Shown here one piece after another: positions 35,795-44,680 of a stretch of 64,000 bases of DNA. This DNA comes from Paludibacteraceae bacterium (GTDB taxonomy: Bacteria > Bacteroidota > Bacteroidia > Bacteroidales > Paludibacteraceae). The stretch's first letter is position 1. The number at the start of each line of letters is the position of its first letter. The stretch is from contig JAFXPK010000041.1 of NCBI GenBank assembly GCA_017527905.1, positions 1 to 64,000 of the forward strand, read 5' to 3'. The position numbers and the translations under genes are program-made. The notes beneath the pieces were generated by a model that was not told the origin of the DNA, ran no database searches, and was given only the letters and a program-made list of their open reading frames with translations.

Positions 35795-37294
35795 ATGAAA
35801 AAAGTAGGTTTACTCTTTTTTGCGCTTGCATCATGCTGCGCAGGTGCGTTTGCGGGTGACGCATACTATCTAATCAAAGATGGAAAATTCCAGAATGGCG
35901 TGACATTCACCCCATTTGAGGATGAAAAGAAAGCAGACAATGAAATCGCAGAAGGCGATGGATATGCTACCATCACTCACAGAGGTGGTTTAGACACCAG
36001 GTTAACCGGAATGCAAGGACTTTTTATCGGAACTAAGTCCCTCGTCATTGAATACCAAGTTGACGCAGCAGACATCTTCGCTACAGAGAACATGGACAAA
36101 ACTTGCGAGAAGGTGGACAAGCCAACAATCGTCGTAGAATGTCTCGATGAGGAAAACAGTACATGGGTTAATGAACTTGTTAAAAAAGGCGAAGAGGATG
36201 TAGATGCAAGAAGAACTCACCTCATCTCGAAAATTTCCATTGACGCAAAATCGGAAGGTTTTGACAAAAAATGGGTTCAGTTTGAAAGATACTCTTACCC
36301 ATGCAAGAACACAGAAATCAAGACTGTACTCATCGCATACAAGAGAGAAGTATCTGCAGAAACTCAAACCAAATTGAAGATTAAAAACCTTTACTTCGAG
36401 ACAGAAGAAGACAAGTTCCCTATCTATGGTTGCCAATTCTTGGCCGACAACCACTGGGGTGAACATCAAAAACTTTCATCTTTATTGAAAGAAGAAGGAA
36501 AAGCTGAGATGTTGTTCCAAGACGGCATCCGCTTGAGATGGGATGAGAGCAACGTCGACTTGAATAACTTCGACGCAGAATATTTCATGTCCTACGAAGG
36601 AGCTTTGAGCGATGGTTCCAACCAATATGTCGCTGACCTCAACACAAGCTTCCTTATGCTTGCCCCAGCAGCTACATCTGGCGCTGAATTCGACGAGCCA
36701 AACCACTACTCTATCACGCTCGACCCAATCACTTTGCCAGCTGGTGCTATCGAGGCTGGAAAAATCAGATTCGACGCAGTCGCTAAGCAATACGGAAAAG
36801 ACGTAACTTACAAATTGGTTGGAAACATTGACGGAAAGCCAAACCCAGACGAGCTTCTTCCAATCTACGTGAAATTCGACAACGCTGAGGAGGCTGTTCC
36901 TGCATTCAAGGATTCCATCGTCTACGGTATTTGGACAGAAGAAATCGGCGAAGTTGAGATCCCTACTGGAGCAAAATCATTCGTTGTTGAGTTCCGCCAG
37001 AGCGAGAAAGTATCTTACCTTGTAGACTTCTTCTTGATTTCTTACAAAGGCAAGGTGGGTGTAGCTACAATCGATGGCGAAAACAAGACTTTGTCTGTAT
37101 ATCCTAACCCAGTAAGCGAGGCTATCGCATTTGCAGGTATCGAGGATATCCAAAGCGTAGAGATCGTTTCCTTGAACGGTGCGGTTAAGGCTTGCAGCGT
37201 TGTGAACAACCAAGTAAACGTTTCTGATTTGGCAGCTGGTGAGTATGTTATCATCGTTAACAAGAACATCACTGGCAAGTTCATCAAGAAATAA
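35795..37294 (+). CDS. Abundant-type secreted protein with T9SS type A sorting domain
   Basis: 499 residues. Signal peptide MKKVGLLFFALASCCAGAFA. The body (about 21-415) is beta-rich with no catalytic motif I recognise; the N-terminal part (DAYYLIKDGKFQNGVTFTPFEDE) looks like a jelly-roll-type surface domain and a similar jelly-roll pattern recurs later. The last 70 residues are a T9SS type A sorting domain (LSVYPNPVSEAIAFAGI ... LAAGEYVIIVNKNITGKFIKK). The codons favour T endings (GCT, GTT, GGT), unlike the C-ending neighbours, and the promoter is a perfect match, pointing to high expression. It is probably a major surface protein; its role is unknown. Confidence 0.88.
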   Translation: MKKVGLLFFALASCCAGAFAGDAYYLIKDGKFQNGVTFTPFEDEKKADNEIAEGDGYATITHRGGLDTRLTGMQGLFIGTKSLVIEYQVDAADIFATENMDKTCEKVDKPTIVVECLDEENSTWVNELVKKGEEDVDARRTHLISKISIDAKSEGFDKKWVQFERYSYPCKNTEIKTVLIAYKREVSAETQTKLKIKNLYFETEEDKFPIYGCQFLADNHWGEHQKLSSLLKEEGKAEMLFQDGIRLRWDESNVDLNNFDAEYFMSYEGALSDGSNQYVADLNTSFLMLAPAATSGAEFDEPNHYSITLDPITLPAGAIEAGKIRFDAVAKQYGKDVTYKLVGNIDGKPNPDELLPIYVKFDNAEEAVPAFKDSIVYGIWTEEIGEVEIPTGAKSFVVEFRQSEKVSYLVDFFLISYKGKVGVATIDGENKTLSVYPNPVSEAIAFAGIEDIQSVEIVSLNGAVKACSVVNNQVNVSDLAAGEYVIIVNKNITGKFIKK

Positions 37295-37315
37295 TCTCTG
37301 AGATTATAACATACG

Positions 37316-37351
37316 AAAGCGGGAAGGCTCATTAGCTTTCCCGCTTTTTTT
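37316..37351 (+). terminator. Terminator of the T9SS cargo gene
   Basis: AAAGCGGGAA (37316-37325) pairs with TTCCCGCTTT (37338-37347), followed by a T-run. Confidence 0.9.
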
Positions 37352-37401
37352 ATACGCAATGGCGAGCGCCACACCCTCCTTCCACACAAACCATCATTTA
37401 T

Positions 37402-37426
37402 AGTTAAGAATTAAGAGTTAAGAGTT
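37402..37426 (+). repeat. Family C repeat (AGTTAAGAATTAAGAGTTAA)
   Basis: A 25-base run of 7-10-base TTAAGA-type units. Fifteen bases (AGAATTAAGAGTTAA) recur exactly at 22439-22453. Confidence 0.6.
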
Positions 37427-37480
37427 GTGTGTTGTATGTGCACATGCGGGGACGGGTTAGTCCAGCCAACACCCCCTCAA

Positions 37481-37522
37481 CTAATTCAAAATTGACTTCG
37501 TCGAACTATCGTTTCATAATTC
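37481..37522 (+). repeat. Family B dispersed element, copy 1
   Basis: A 42-base element with invariant core GTCGAACTATCGTTTC and preceding AATTGACTTC. Copy 2 (37660-37701) differs at four positions, all within the short A/T spacers. Similarity to copy 2 extends upstream into a CCAGCC...AACTAATTC stretch. Confidence 0.85.
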
Positions 37523-37659
37523 AAAATTTTCATGGCCTTCAGAGCCTCAATTTCAATCGCAAACACACAAGGCGGTCACTTACATGTCAGAAGGGAAATG
37601 ATGCGGCCAAAAGGCAAAAATAAGCCCCAAAAACCGCAACGGGTCTTCCAGCCCCACAA

Positions 37660-37701
37660 CTAATTCTTAATTGACTTCGTCGAACTATCGTTTCAAAATT
37701 C
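37660..37701 (+). repeat. Family B dispersed element, copy 2, at the trkH 3' end
   Basis: A 42-base copy ending three bases beyond the trkH stop codon (37705-37707). In the direction of trkH transcription it reads GAATTTTGAAACGATAG onwards, the same orientation copy 3 has relative to lolD. Confidence 0.85.
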
Positions 37702-37704
37702 TCC

Positions 37705-39171
37705 TCATCTTAGCTTCCAGAAATGGGAGGTGAAGAGCAACAAAATAGTATAGATCTCCAAACGTCCAATCAGCATCAATACGGAAAGGAGCCATTTGCC
37801 GGTGATAGGCACATCAGCATAATTGACCGCAGGACCTGTGATACCGAAACCAGGACCATTATTTGAGATGGCGGACAGGCAAGAGCCAAGCGCAGAATCG
37901 AAATCCATGCCGGTCAACGTCAGGGCGAAAGTCCCCGCCAAAAACAGCAAGGCGAATATGAAAAAGAATGCCAGCACACGCACCACCAACTCCATCGACA
38001 TCAGGCGGGAAGAAACCTTCAAGGGAAGGATAGCGTTAGGATGGGAGTGCAGACGCAACTCATTCCCCGCATTCTTCACAGCGATGATGAGACGAATCAG
38101 TTTGGCACCTCCACTGGAGGAACCCGCACACGCGCCACTGAACATCATGATGGCTGTAGGGATCCAAAAAGGAGCGCCCCACCCTACGTAATCACAATAT
38201 GTACCTTGATAGCCACAAGAGGAGAATATGCTCGTCACATGGAACAGAGCCGCCCTAAAGGCGCCCTCATAGGTGGAAGGCATCTGCGCCGTCAACACGT
38301 GGCATGGGTTTTCCACCAGCATAATATAAAAGATAACGACAAGCACCAACGTGAAAATACCATACCAATGAAACTCCTCATTGACACGGAAAACCTTCCA
38401 CTCCCCTACGCTCGCCATAAAATACAAGGCGAAGTTAACGCCAGCCAAGAACATGAAAATGGAGGCCACATACTCCAGGTAGGGAGAGTTGAAGTAGGCG
38501 AAATTAGCCTGATGCGTACTGAAACCACCCGTACCGACCGTCGTCATAGCATGGCAGACCGCATCGTAGAACGACATCGGGCCGATGAAGTAGAAGAGTA
38601 CACAGACTGCGGTCAGGATAGCATATATCAGGAAAATACCTCTTGCGGTCTCTTGTGTCTTCGGACGCAGCTTGCGCATGGCGACGCTGGTCGCCTCCGT
38701 AGAGAAAAGTTGGGTGTTATTCCTATTGTAGGAGGGAAGCAAAGCGATAGAGAACAGCATGATACCTAATCCGCCCATCCATTGCTGCAGACTACGCCAG
38801 AAGAGGATGCCATGAGGTTGCTCCTCGATATTATTCAACACGGAAGCCCCCGTCGTCGTGAAACCGGACATCGTCTCGAAGAAAGCGTCCGCCGCCGTAT
38901 CGGTCGTCCCATAAATCATGAACGGGAGCATGCCGAAAAGGGAGAAGACCACCCATGCCCCGGAGATGATGATATAGCAATCCTTCCTAGTCAGAGACCC
39001 CTTATTCTTTCTATTGGACCAAAAGAGGAATCCGCCACAAGCGCCAGCCAGACACGTAGGCGCCAGCAAAGCAAGCAAATCCGCCTCGCCATAACAAAAC
39101 GAGATAATGGTGGAGAGCGCCATGAACATAGCCTCCATCAAAAGGAGAACTCCAAAAACCTTTTTTTTCAT
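37705..39171 (-). CDS. trkH: TrkH-family potassium uptake channel subunit
   Basis: 488 residues, normal for TrkH. It forms the K+ pore in the inner membrane. The four pore-loop filter segments are visible: MSGFTTTGASVL, TTVGTGGFSTHQ, GACAGSSSGGAKL and ISNNGPGFGITGP, each with the filter glycine, separated by paired membrane helices. The regulatory NAD-binding TrkA partner is not adjacent. It follows lolE by 28 bases on the same strand, making rbfA-lolE-trkH a likely transcript. c-di-AMP, whose cyclase gene cdaA is in this window, controls K+ transport in other bacteria, but a link here is only a possibility. Confidence 0.95.
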   Translation of the reverse strand: MKKKVFGVLLLMEAMFMALSTIISFCYGEADLLALLAPTCLAGACGGFLFWSNRKNKGSLTRKDCYIIISGAWVVFSLFGMLPFMIYGTTDTAADAFFETMSGFTTTGASVLNNIEEQPHGILFWRSLQQWMGGLGIMLFSIALLPSYNRNNTQLFSTEATSVAMRKLRPKTQETARGIFLIYAILTAVCVLFYFIGPMSFYDAVCHAMTTVGTGGFSTHQANFAYFNSPYLEYVASIFMFLAGVNFALYFMASVGEWKVFRVNEEFHWYGIFTLVLVVIFYIMLVENPCHVLTAQMPSTYEGAFRAALFHVTSIFSSCGYQGTYCDYVGWGAPFWIPTAIMMFSGACAGSSSGGAKLIRLIIAVKNAGNELRLHSHPNAILPLKVSSRLMSMELVVRVLAFFFIFALLFLAGTFALTLTGMDFDSALGSCLSAISNNGPGFGITGPAVNYADVPITGKWLLSVLMLIGRLEIYTILLLFTSHFWKLR

Positions 39172-39199
39172 CTTATTACCATCACTCCATTTAATGAAA

Positions 39200-40426
39200 C
39201 TAAGCGGTTTTCCGCCCCATATACTTCGTCGGGAACCATGAGATAAGCAAACCTATCAGCAAGGAAGAGAGCAGAACTATCAGCACATCCAAAAGACTGA
39301 TGCTAATAGGATAAGCGTCGACGACGAACCCGCCCTCGTCACCATTGCCAAGTTTGATGATCCCCAACCACTTCTGCAAACCGCAGAGAATCAAACCCAC
39401 AGAAACGCCGACAACAGTGCCGAGCACAGAGATGAGCCACCCCTCAAGCAAAAAGACCTGACGGACAAAACCGTTGGTGGCACCCATATTGCGCAAAGTG
39501 TCGATATCCTCTTTCTTCTCCAATATCAGCATGGTAAGGGAACCGATCAGATTGAACACCGCGATCAGCAAGATAAAGACAAGGATAAGGAAAGAGATCC
39601 ACTTCTCAATCTTCATCATCCGATAGAAGTCCTCATGCTGCTGTTCCCTGCTCTGCACCCTAAAGGAAGGTCCCAACGTTTCCGAAACCACACGTAATGC
39701 ATCATCCATGTCGACGTCACGCGAGAGTTTAAGTTCCAACGACGTCACCTCATCGTCCGCATAACCTAACAGCCGGCGAGCGAAGGAGAGGTCCACAAAC
39801 GCATACTTGGAATCGATCTCCAACTGATTCGTGGCATAAATGCCCACAACGAACAGTTGTTGTTCCTCAAACGCCTTCTCAGGATTCGCCAGATTGATCT
39901 TAACATCATGTTTAGGCACATACAATGAAACGGGACGGGAGAAGCCCAACGCCACGTCAATCTGGTTCGCCAGCGCACCTCCAACAACCAAGCCATATGA
40001 CTCATCCTCCCGCAAGACGAACTGACCCACCTGCATCACATCATTCACGTTCGTCAGCTCACCATACGAATCGGAGACCCCCTTCACCGTAACCATCGTC
40101 TGCCTTTCGGAATTTCGTATCAAAGCGTTCTCCTCCATGACATCACAGGCCACCTCAACAAAATCGAGAGACTTCACCTTTCGCACACATTCATCCGAGG
40201 AGTGGAAGGTTTTCCCCTCCACCAAGGTGATTTTGACGTCAGGATCAAATGCATTGAACAGGTCCTCAATCAATTGCTGGAAACCATTGTAGCCGGAAAG
40301 GACACAAATAAGCGCCATCGTCGCCACACAGATGCCTCCCGCACAGATGGCGGATATGACATTGATGGCGTTATGGTCTTTGCGGGAAAAGAGATATCGT
40401 AAAGCTATGAATAACTGAAGCTTCAT
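39200..40426 (-). CDS. LolC/LolE-like lipoprotein-releasing ABC permease
   Basis: 408 residues. A MacB-like periplasmic domain (about 45-265) sits between membrane helix 1 (about 18-42, NAINVISAICAGGICVATMALICVL) and the FtsX domain (about 270-405), which has three helices (ISFLILVFILLIAVFNLIGSL; VLGTVVGVSVGLILC; LLDVLIVLLSSLLIGLLISW). The N-terminal SRK.HNAINVIS pattern is typical of LolC/E. With an ATPase such as the LolD-like protein at 53695 it would pull lipoproteins from the inner membrane. Its ATG overlaps the rbfA stop (ATGA). Whether it acts as LolC, LolE or a homodimer cannot be told. Confidence 0.9.
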   Translation of the reverse strand: MKLQLFIALRYLFSRKDHNAINVISAICAGGICVATMALICVLSGYNGFQQLIEDLFNAFDPDVKITLVEGKTFHSSDECVRKVKSLDFVEVACDVMEENALIRNSERQTMVTVKGVSDSYGELTNVNDVMQVGQFVLREDESYGLVVGGALANQIDVALGFSRPVSLYVPKHDVKINLANPEKAFEEQQLFVVGIYATNQLEIDSKYAFVDLSFARRLLGYADDEVTSLELKLSRDVDMDDALRVVSETLGPSFRVQSREQQHEDFYRMMKIEKWISFLILVFILLIAVFNLIGSLTMLILEKKEDIDTLRNMGATNGFVRQVFLLEGWLISVLGTVVGVSVGLILCGLQKWLGIIKLGNGDEGGFVVDAYPISISLLDVLIVLLSSLLIGLLISWFPTKYMGRKTA

Positions 40427-40767
40427 TTCTTATCCAAGCCCAAAAGGCGATCTATATTCTCCAGATAATCAAGAGAGTCGTCCAAGAAGAAGTGCAACTC
40501 CGGCACCTGGCGCAACTGGTAGCGCGTACGCTGGGAAAGGTCATAGCGTATCGACTTCGTGGCCCCCTGGATCATCTCCAAAAACTCCGACTGCTTCTCG
40601 CTAGGAAAAATGCTCAAGTAAACCTTGGCGACGCTAAGGTCCGGTGACACGGAGACGGAAGTGACGGAAATCAGGACACCGCCCTGTGACTTCGTGAACT
40701 TCTGGAAAATATCGCCCAATTCCTTCTGGACGAGTCTGTCTATCTTATTTTTTCTTGTTGATTCCAT
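40423..40767 (-). CDS. rbfA: Ribosome-binding factor A
   Basis: 114 residues, typical for RbfA. It binds the 30S subunit during late maturation of 16S rRNA. The KH-like fold shows RKNKIDRLVQKELGDIFQKF at the start, SVTSVSVSPDLSVAKVYLSIF in the middle and RQVPELHFFLDDSLDY near the end, all family hallmarks. It is first in a likely rbfA-lolE-trkH unit; its stop overlaps the lolE start by four bases. The promoter is the minus half of the palindromic site at 40789-40804. Confidence 0.95.
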   Translation of the reverse strand: MESTRKNKIDRLVQKELGDIFQKFTKSQGGVLISVTSVSVSPDLSVAKVYLSIFPSEKQSEFLEMIQGATKSIRYDLSQRTRYQLRQVPELHFFLDDSLDYLENIDRLLGLDKK

Positions 40768-40788
40768 CGCATTTCAAACATTAAGAAT

Positions 40789-40804
40789 TATCTTTGCAAA
40801 GGTA
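40789..40804. promoter_or_regulatory. Palindromic divergent promoter, dprA / rbfA
   Basis: TATCTTTGCAAAGGTA holds TATCTTTG on the plus strand (40789-40796, dprA) abutting TACCTTTG on the minus strand (40804-40797, rbfA). It is the exact reverse complement of 11772-11787. Start sites would lie 80 and 20-25 bases before the two genes. Confidence 0.6.
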
Positions 40805-40879
40805 ATATAAAAATCGTATCTGTGGTAAAGCGGAGGCAAGACTACCAAAAATACGAAAATTTCTATTTGTTTATACTTC

Positions 40880-41992
40880 ATGGAATCAGATTTATTGTAT
40901 CAGATCGCCTTGACGATGGCGAAAGGTGTGGGCACTCATACCATAAGAAAACTCGTCAGCATATTGGGTAGCGAAAAGGAGGTGTTCGAATGTCCTCGCA
41001 AGGAGTTGGAGAACATTCAGGGAATCGGTGCCATCACCGCCAAGAGCATAAAGGACCCGCAACTCCTGAAACGTGCGGAGAAGGAAATCTCCTTCCTGCA
41101 GAAGACAAGTGCGAAGGCTATTCCCTTCGGCAGCGACGAATACCCGTCACGGATGAAGGAGTGCGTCGATGCGCCTTACATACTTTACACGAAGGGAAAG
41201 ATGGCGCTGAACGGAGGACACTTCATCGGAATCGTCGGAACACGGAAGATGACCCCCTACGGGAAGAATATTTGCGAGGAGATCGTCTCTTCGTTGGCGC
41301 ACAAATACCCGGACCTAAGCGTCATCAGCGGACTGGCCTACGGAGTGGACGGATGCGCACACAAAAAGGCCGTGGATCTGGGCATCCAAACGATCGGTGT
41401 GGTCGGACACGGACTCGACATGATCTACCCCGCAAGGCATAGGGCGCTATCGTACAAGATGATGGAGAAAGGCGGCATGGTGACCGAGTTCCGCTCAGAA
41501 TGTGTCGTGGATAAAAAGAATTTCGTCTCCCGAAACCGCATCATCGCCGGGCTATGCGACGTCATCCTCGTCGTGGAGTCCGGAGAGAAGGGAGGGGCTC
41601 TCTTCACCGCAGAATTCGCCAACTCGTACAACAAAGATGTTTGCGCCATACCCGGACGCATAGGGGATCTCTATTCCGCGGGATGCAACAAACTCATAAA
41701 GAGCAACCAAGCGACCATGGTGGAGACCGCGGAGGAGATCGAACAACTGATGAACTGGGACATCAAGGAGAAAGAGCAAACCGACCTGAGCATCTCCAAG
41801 TTCATGCGACTGACCGACCAGGAGAAGATCATCGTCGAAGCCCTACAGATAGACGAGAGGATGGACATGAACCAATTGTCGAGGAAAACACAGATACCGT
41901 TCGGGCAATTATCCTCCCTGCTATTCGACATGGAGATGAAGGACCTCGTCTGCTCAGCGCCCGGCAACCGGTACATCCTTTCGAGACATTGA
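40880..41992 (+). CDS. dprA: DNA-processing protein DprA/Smf
   Basis: 370 residues. DprA binds incoming single-stranded DNA and loads RecA during natural transformation. Order: an N-terminal SAM/HhH-like region (about 1-75; LENIQGIGAITAKSIKD), the Rossmann-like DprA domain (about 80-295; GIVGTRKMTPYGK, VISGLAYGVDGCAHKKAVD, GHGLDMIYPARH, SRNRIIAGLCDVILVVES, ALFTAEFANSYNKDVCAIPG) and a C-terminal winged helix (about 310-370). It is present in most bacteria, so competence is not proven. A hairpin at 42005-42032 follows. Confidence 0.96.
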   Translation: MESDLLYQIALTMAKGVGTHTIRKLVSILGSEKEVFECPRKELENIQGIGAITAKSIKDPQLLKRAEKEISFLQKTSAKAIPFGSDEYPSRMKECVDAPYILYTKGKMALNGGHFIGIVGTRKMTPYGKNICEEIVSSLAHKYPDLSVISGLAYGVDGCAHKKAVDLGIQTIGVVGHGLDMIYPARHRALSYKMMEKGGMVTEFRSECVVDKKNFVSRNRIIAGLCDVILVVESGEKGGALFTAEFANSYNKDVCAIPGRIGDLYSAGCNKLIKSNQATMVETAEEIEQLMNWDIKEKEQTDLSISKFMRLTDQEKIIVEALQIDERMDMNQLSRKTQIPFGQLSSLLFDMEMKDLVCSAPGNRYILSRH

Positions 41993-42004
41993 GGAAACGA
42001 ACAA

Positions 42005-42032
42005 GGGCGTTGAGTAATACCACCCAACGCCC
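42005..42032. terminator. Hairpin between convergent dprA and TonB-C genes
   Basis: GGGCGTTG (42005-42012) pairs with CAACGCCC (42025-42032) around a 12-base loop. The T-run is weak on both strands; probably a shared terminator. Confidence 0.6.
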
Positions 42033-42057
42033 CCGCGATATTCAGTTGGACCCTTGC

Positions 42058-42462
42058 CTACTTCTCCAGCACCTTGTTAGGCAAATGGAACACTATCGGC
42101 AATGTCAATGAAGTCCGAACTTCCTTGCCGTCCTTCATTGCTGGCGTCCACTTAGGCATTTCACGCACCACCTTCATGGCCACATTGTCCAAATCGGCAG
42201 AGACTCCCTTCTCGACCTTCACGTCTCCGATAGAGCCGTCCTTCTCAACCACAAACGAGACAAACACCTTGCCCGTTTCATTGTTCTTCAAAGCCGATTC
42301 CGGATAAGTCACGTTGGTCCGCAAATAGTTCGACAGTCCTTCATTCCCGCCCGGGAAAGAAGCCTCACGAGAGAAGCTATCCTTGTCAGAGGCGTACAAA
42401 GAAGTGACACTCGCTCCCACGAAGACGAATGCCAGAATGAAAAATTGAATAACCCGGTTCAT
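42058..42462 (-). CDS. Secreted TonB C-terminal domain protein
   Basis: 134 residues: a signal peptide (MNRVIQFFILAFVFVGASVTSLYA) and one TonB C-terminal domain (about 35-130; FPGGNEGLSNYLRTNVTYPESALKNN, GKVFVSFVVEKDGSI and MKVVREMPKWTPAMKDGKEV, with the YP box). Full TonB proteins have a membrane anchor and Pro-rich span linked to ExbBD; here only the domain is present, so it cannot energise receptors by itself. Similar short proteins are common in Bacteroidales and have no settled role. No exbBD or receptor gene is nearby; the nucleoside kinase gene lies 20 bases upstream on the same strand. Confidence 0.88.
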   Translation of the reverse strand: MNRVIQFFILAFVFVGASVTSLYASDKDSFSREASFPGGNEGLSNYLRTNVTYPESALKNNETGKVFVSFVVEKDGSIGDVKVEKGVSADLDNVAMKVVREMPKWTPAMKDGKEVRTSLTLPIVFHLPNKVLEK

Positions 42463-42482
42463 GACAATTGTTCTTTTATGAA

Positions 42483-44156
42483 TTAATAAGAAAACGTACT
42501 ACCTCCCAAGAACTCCCTCAAGAGGGAAGTGAACGGAATCTCCGTCTCCTGGATAGGACTGAAATACTTCAGGAAGTTCTGCAGCCTATGCACTTCGGAA
42601 TACTCCACGCAATTCTGAGGAACCTCCATCAAGATCGGCTCAGCGAACTTCTTCAAGACACTAAGCTCGAAGATCAGAGCCGAGTTGAACATCGCATCCG
42701 CATTCTCCTGGTAAGGGAAGATCCACTTCTCCTCACCCGCATTCACCTTCGGCCAGCGACTGATGGTGTCGAGCGCGGAATAGCCACGGTACTTATAGTC
42801 ACGGATAATACGGCGGAGCAATCGGTTGTCCGTCGTCGGTATCCAGTTATGATTGTCGAACGAGATGGTCGTCAACGCCGACACATACACCTTGAATTTG
42901 CGCTCCGCCGGGATTTCCGAAGTGAGGGTCGGGTTCAAGGCATGGATGCCCTCCACCACCAAGATATCATTCGGCCCCAGCTTAATCGTATTGCCTCTGT
43001 ATTCCCGCTGGCCCGTCTCGAAATTGAACGTAGGAAGGCTCACCTCCTCGCCCGCCAGCATCTTCTTCAGATGATCATTGAAAAGCTCCAGATCGAGCGC
43101 ATAGAGAGACTCAAAGTCATAGTCGCCATGCTCATCCCGCGGAGTCTTGTCGCGTGACACGAAGTAATCGTCCATCGAGAGAGGCGTAGGCCGCCTCCCA
43201 TTCACCGCAAGAGCAATACTCAAACGCTTACTGAAAGTGGTTTTACCGGAAGAGGAAGGCCCCGAAACCAAGACCAGTTTCACTGTGCCTCGCTCACAGA
43301 TATCGTCCGCTATCTTCGTGATCTTCTTCTCCTGCAGAGCCTCCGCGATCTTGATCACGTCAGACATGACACGCTTCTTCTTGATCAACGAATTCATGTT
43401 CCCCACATTGCTGAGGCCCATGATCTCATTCCATTCGGTATATTCGCTGAAGGTTTCGAACAACTTGTCCTGGTTCACCTCCTCACTCAGTTTGGTGGTA
43501 TCCTTCCTATCCGGCACACGGAGGAACATACCGTCCTTATAAGGGGTCAGGTCGAACACATCCACATAACCCGTGGAAGGAGCCAAAGGACCTATGTACC
43601 AATCCATCAGGCCATCCAACTCATAGACCTTCGTATACAATTCGCCCAAAGACTTCAGCAGAAGGGAGACATCCGTAGCCCCACGCTTCTCGAATGCGGC
43701 GATCGCCTCCTCGGTAGGGATCATCCGCATGACGAACGGATAATCCATCGCGATGATCTTCCTCATCTCCTCCTTGATACGCTCCGTCAACTCCGTGGTG
43801 ATCTTCTGGTCCGACCTCAACAGCTTACAATAATAGCCGTTGGCGATCGGGTGGTCCAAACGGATCTCCGCCCCAGGGAACAAGGTGTAGAAAGCCTTGC
43901 ACAGGATAAACGACAACGAACGCACGTAGGCACGTCTACCGGCAGGCACATCATTGCTCTGGAACTCTATTCTTTTCGGATTATATATCTTAAACTTCAA
44001 ATCGCGCGTCACATTGTTCACCTGAACAACGAAAGGCTTCCCATTCAACGGCACATTCAAATCCTTGTATACATCCAACAAACTCGTACCCATAGGGTAG
44101 CTGTACTTCCTTTGCGTATTCACGCAAAAAACATCAACCATGTTACTCATAATCAA
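42483..44156 (-). CDS. Nucleoside (uridine-type) kinase with ThrRS-like N-terminus
   Basis: 557 residues, much longer than plain uridine kinase (about 210). The N-terminus has a TGS-like domain (about 5-65; VFCVNTQRKYSYPMGTSLLDVYKDL) and a region like the second additional domain of threonyl-tRNA synthetase (about 70-210). The kinase domain (about 285-500) has the P-loop VSGPSSSGKTTFSKRL and later MDDYFVSRDKTPRDEHGDYDFESL, the base-binding region of uridine/phosphoribulokinase enzymes. It probably phosphorylates a nucleoside for pyrimidine salvage; the N-terminal fusion suggests RNA or ligand sensing. Downstream of a lipoprotein gene with a 44-base gap. Confidence 0.9.
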   Translation of the reverse strand: MIMSNMVDVFCVNTQRKYSYPMGTSLLDVYKDLNVPLNGKPFVVQVNNVTRDLKFKIYNPKRIEFQSNDVPAGRRAYVRSLSFILCKAFYTLFPGAEIRLDHPIANGYYCKLLRSDQKITTELTERIKEEMRKIIAMDYPFVMRMIPTEEAIAAFEKRGATDVSLLLKSLGELYTKVYELDGLMDWYIGPLAPSTGYVDVFDLTPYKDGMFLRVPDRKDTTKLSEEVNQDKLFETFSEYTEWNEIMGLSNVGNMNSLIKKKRVMSDVIKIAEALQEKKITKIADDICERGTVKLVLVSGPSSSGKTTFSKRLSIALAVNGRRPTPLSMDDYFVSRDKTPRDEHGDYDFESLYALDLELFNDHLKKMLAGEEVSLPTFNFETGQREYRGNTIKLGPNDILVVEGIHALNPTLTSEIPAERKFKVYVSALTTISFDNHNWIPTTDNRLLRRIIRDYKYRGYSALDTISRWPKVNAGEEKWIFPYQENADAMFNSALIFELSVLKKFAEPILMEVPQNCVEYSEVHRLQNFLKYFSPIQETEIPFTSLLREFLGGSTFSY

Positions 44157-44200
44157 CTCAAATTACTTACATTCAACAAAAAAGAGCTCTCCTTTCCGCT

Positions 44201-44680
44201 CTAAAATCCGGACTCATACAAATCGAACTCCTTCATAAAAGCCTTCATGTTATCCAAGAAAACCTTTTCCTTCTCAGCTGACCGCATTGCGAAATCCATC
44301 TTGACCGAATTCACACGATTCTCCAAATATTCGCCGCTCTCGCCTGCCTTAATGGCATCCAGCACCGGAGGGAAATCATTCTCGTAAAACGAGACATACG
44401 TGGAAACGAAATCCACAGCGGATTGCCGACACGCATCATTTCCGCTGCAATCCGACATGCCTTGAAGGGCCTCCAGCGAAGACATGGCCGCATCATAGCC
44501 TCCCGTATACGATTCACTCACCTTCCCGTAATCAATCGGGGAGGAAAGAGTCTCCACAAAACGGTTATGCGCCTGCACGACCGAACTAACCTCTTTCGAG
44601 ACCTTCTCGAAATAATCCGCCGGAACGGTACACGCCACCATCGAAAGCGCCAGCACAAGTCCTAAAAACAATTTTCTCAT
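44201..44680 (-). CDS. Helical lipoprotein of unknown function
   Basis: 159 residues. Signal peptide with lipobox SMVAC (Cys17), then mainly alpha-helical sequence with two Cys (CSGNDAC, about 80-86) that could pair outside the cytoplasm. The residue after Cys17 is Thr and no Asp run follows, so it may stay in the inner leaflet of the outer membrane. No family recognised. A TATCTTTA sequence on the minus strand (44739-44732) may be its -7 box. It precedes the nucleoside kinase gene, but a shared function is not evident. Confidence 0.82.
   Translation of the reverse strand: MRKLFLGLVLALSMVACTVPADYFEKVSKEVSSVVQAHNRFVETLSSPIDYGKVSESYTGGYDAAMSSLEALQGMSDCSGNDACRQSAVDFVSTYVSFYENDFPPVLDAIKAGESGEYLENRVNSVKMDFAMRSAEKEKVFLDNMKAFMKEFDLYESGF

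Larger units (their letters stand above)
37295..37704. other. 410-base intergenic region with dispersed repeats
   Basis: No gene seen. It contains the cargo terminator (37316-37351), a TTAAGAATTAAGAGTTAAG-type repeat (37402-37426) and two copies of the 42-base family B element (37481-37522 and 37660-37701), the second directly after the trkH stop. Confidence 0.7.

Noticed and set aside
37705..39171. trkH lacking trkA as a broken potassium system
   Set aside because: trkA is often unlinked; absence from a 64 kb window says little.
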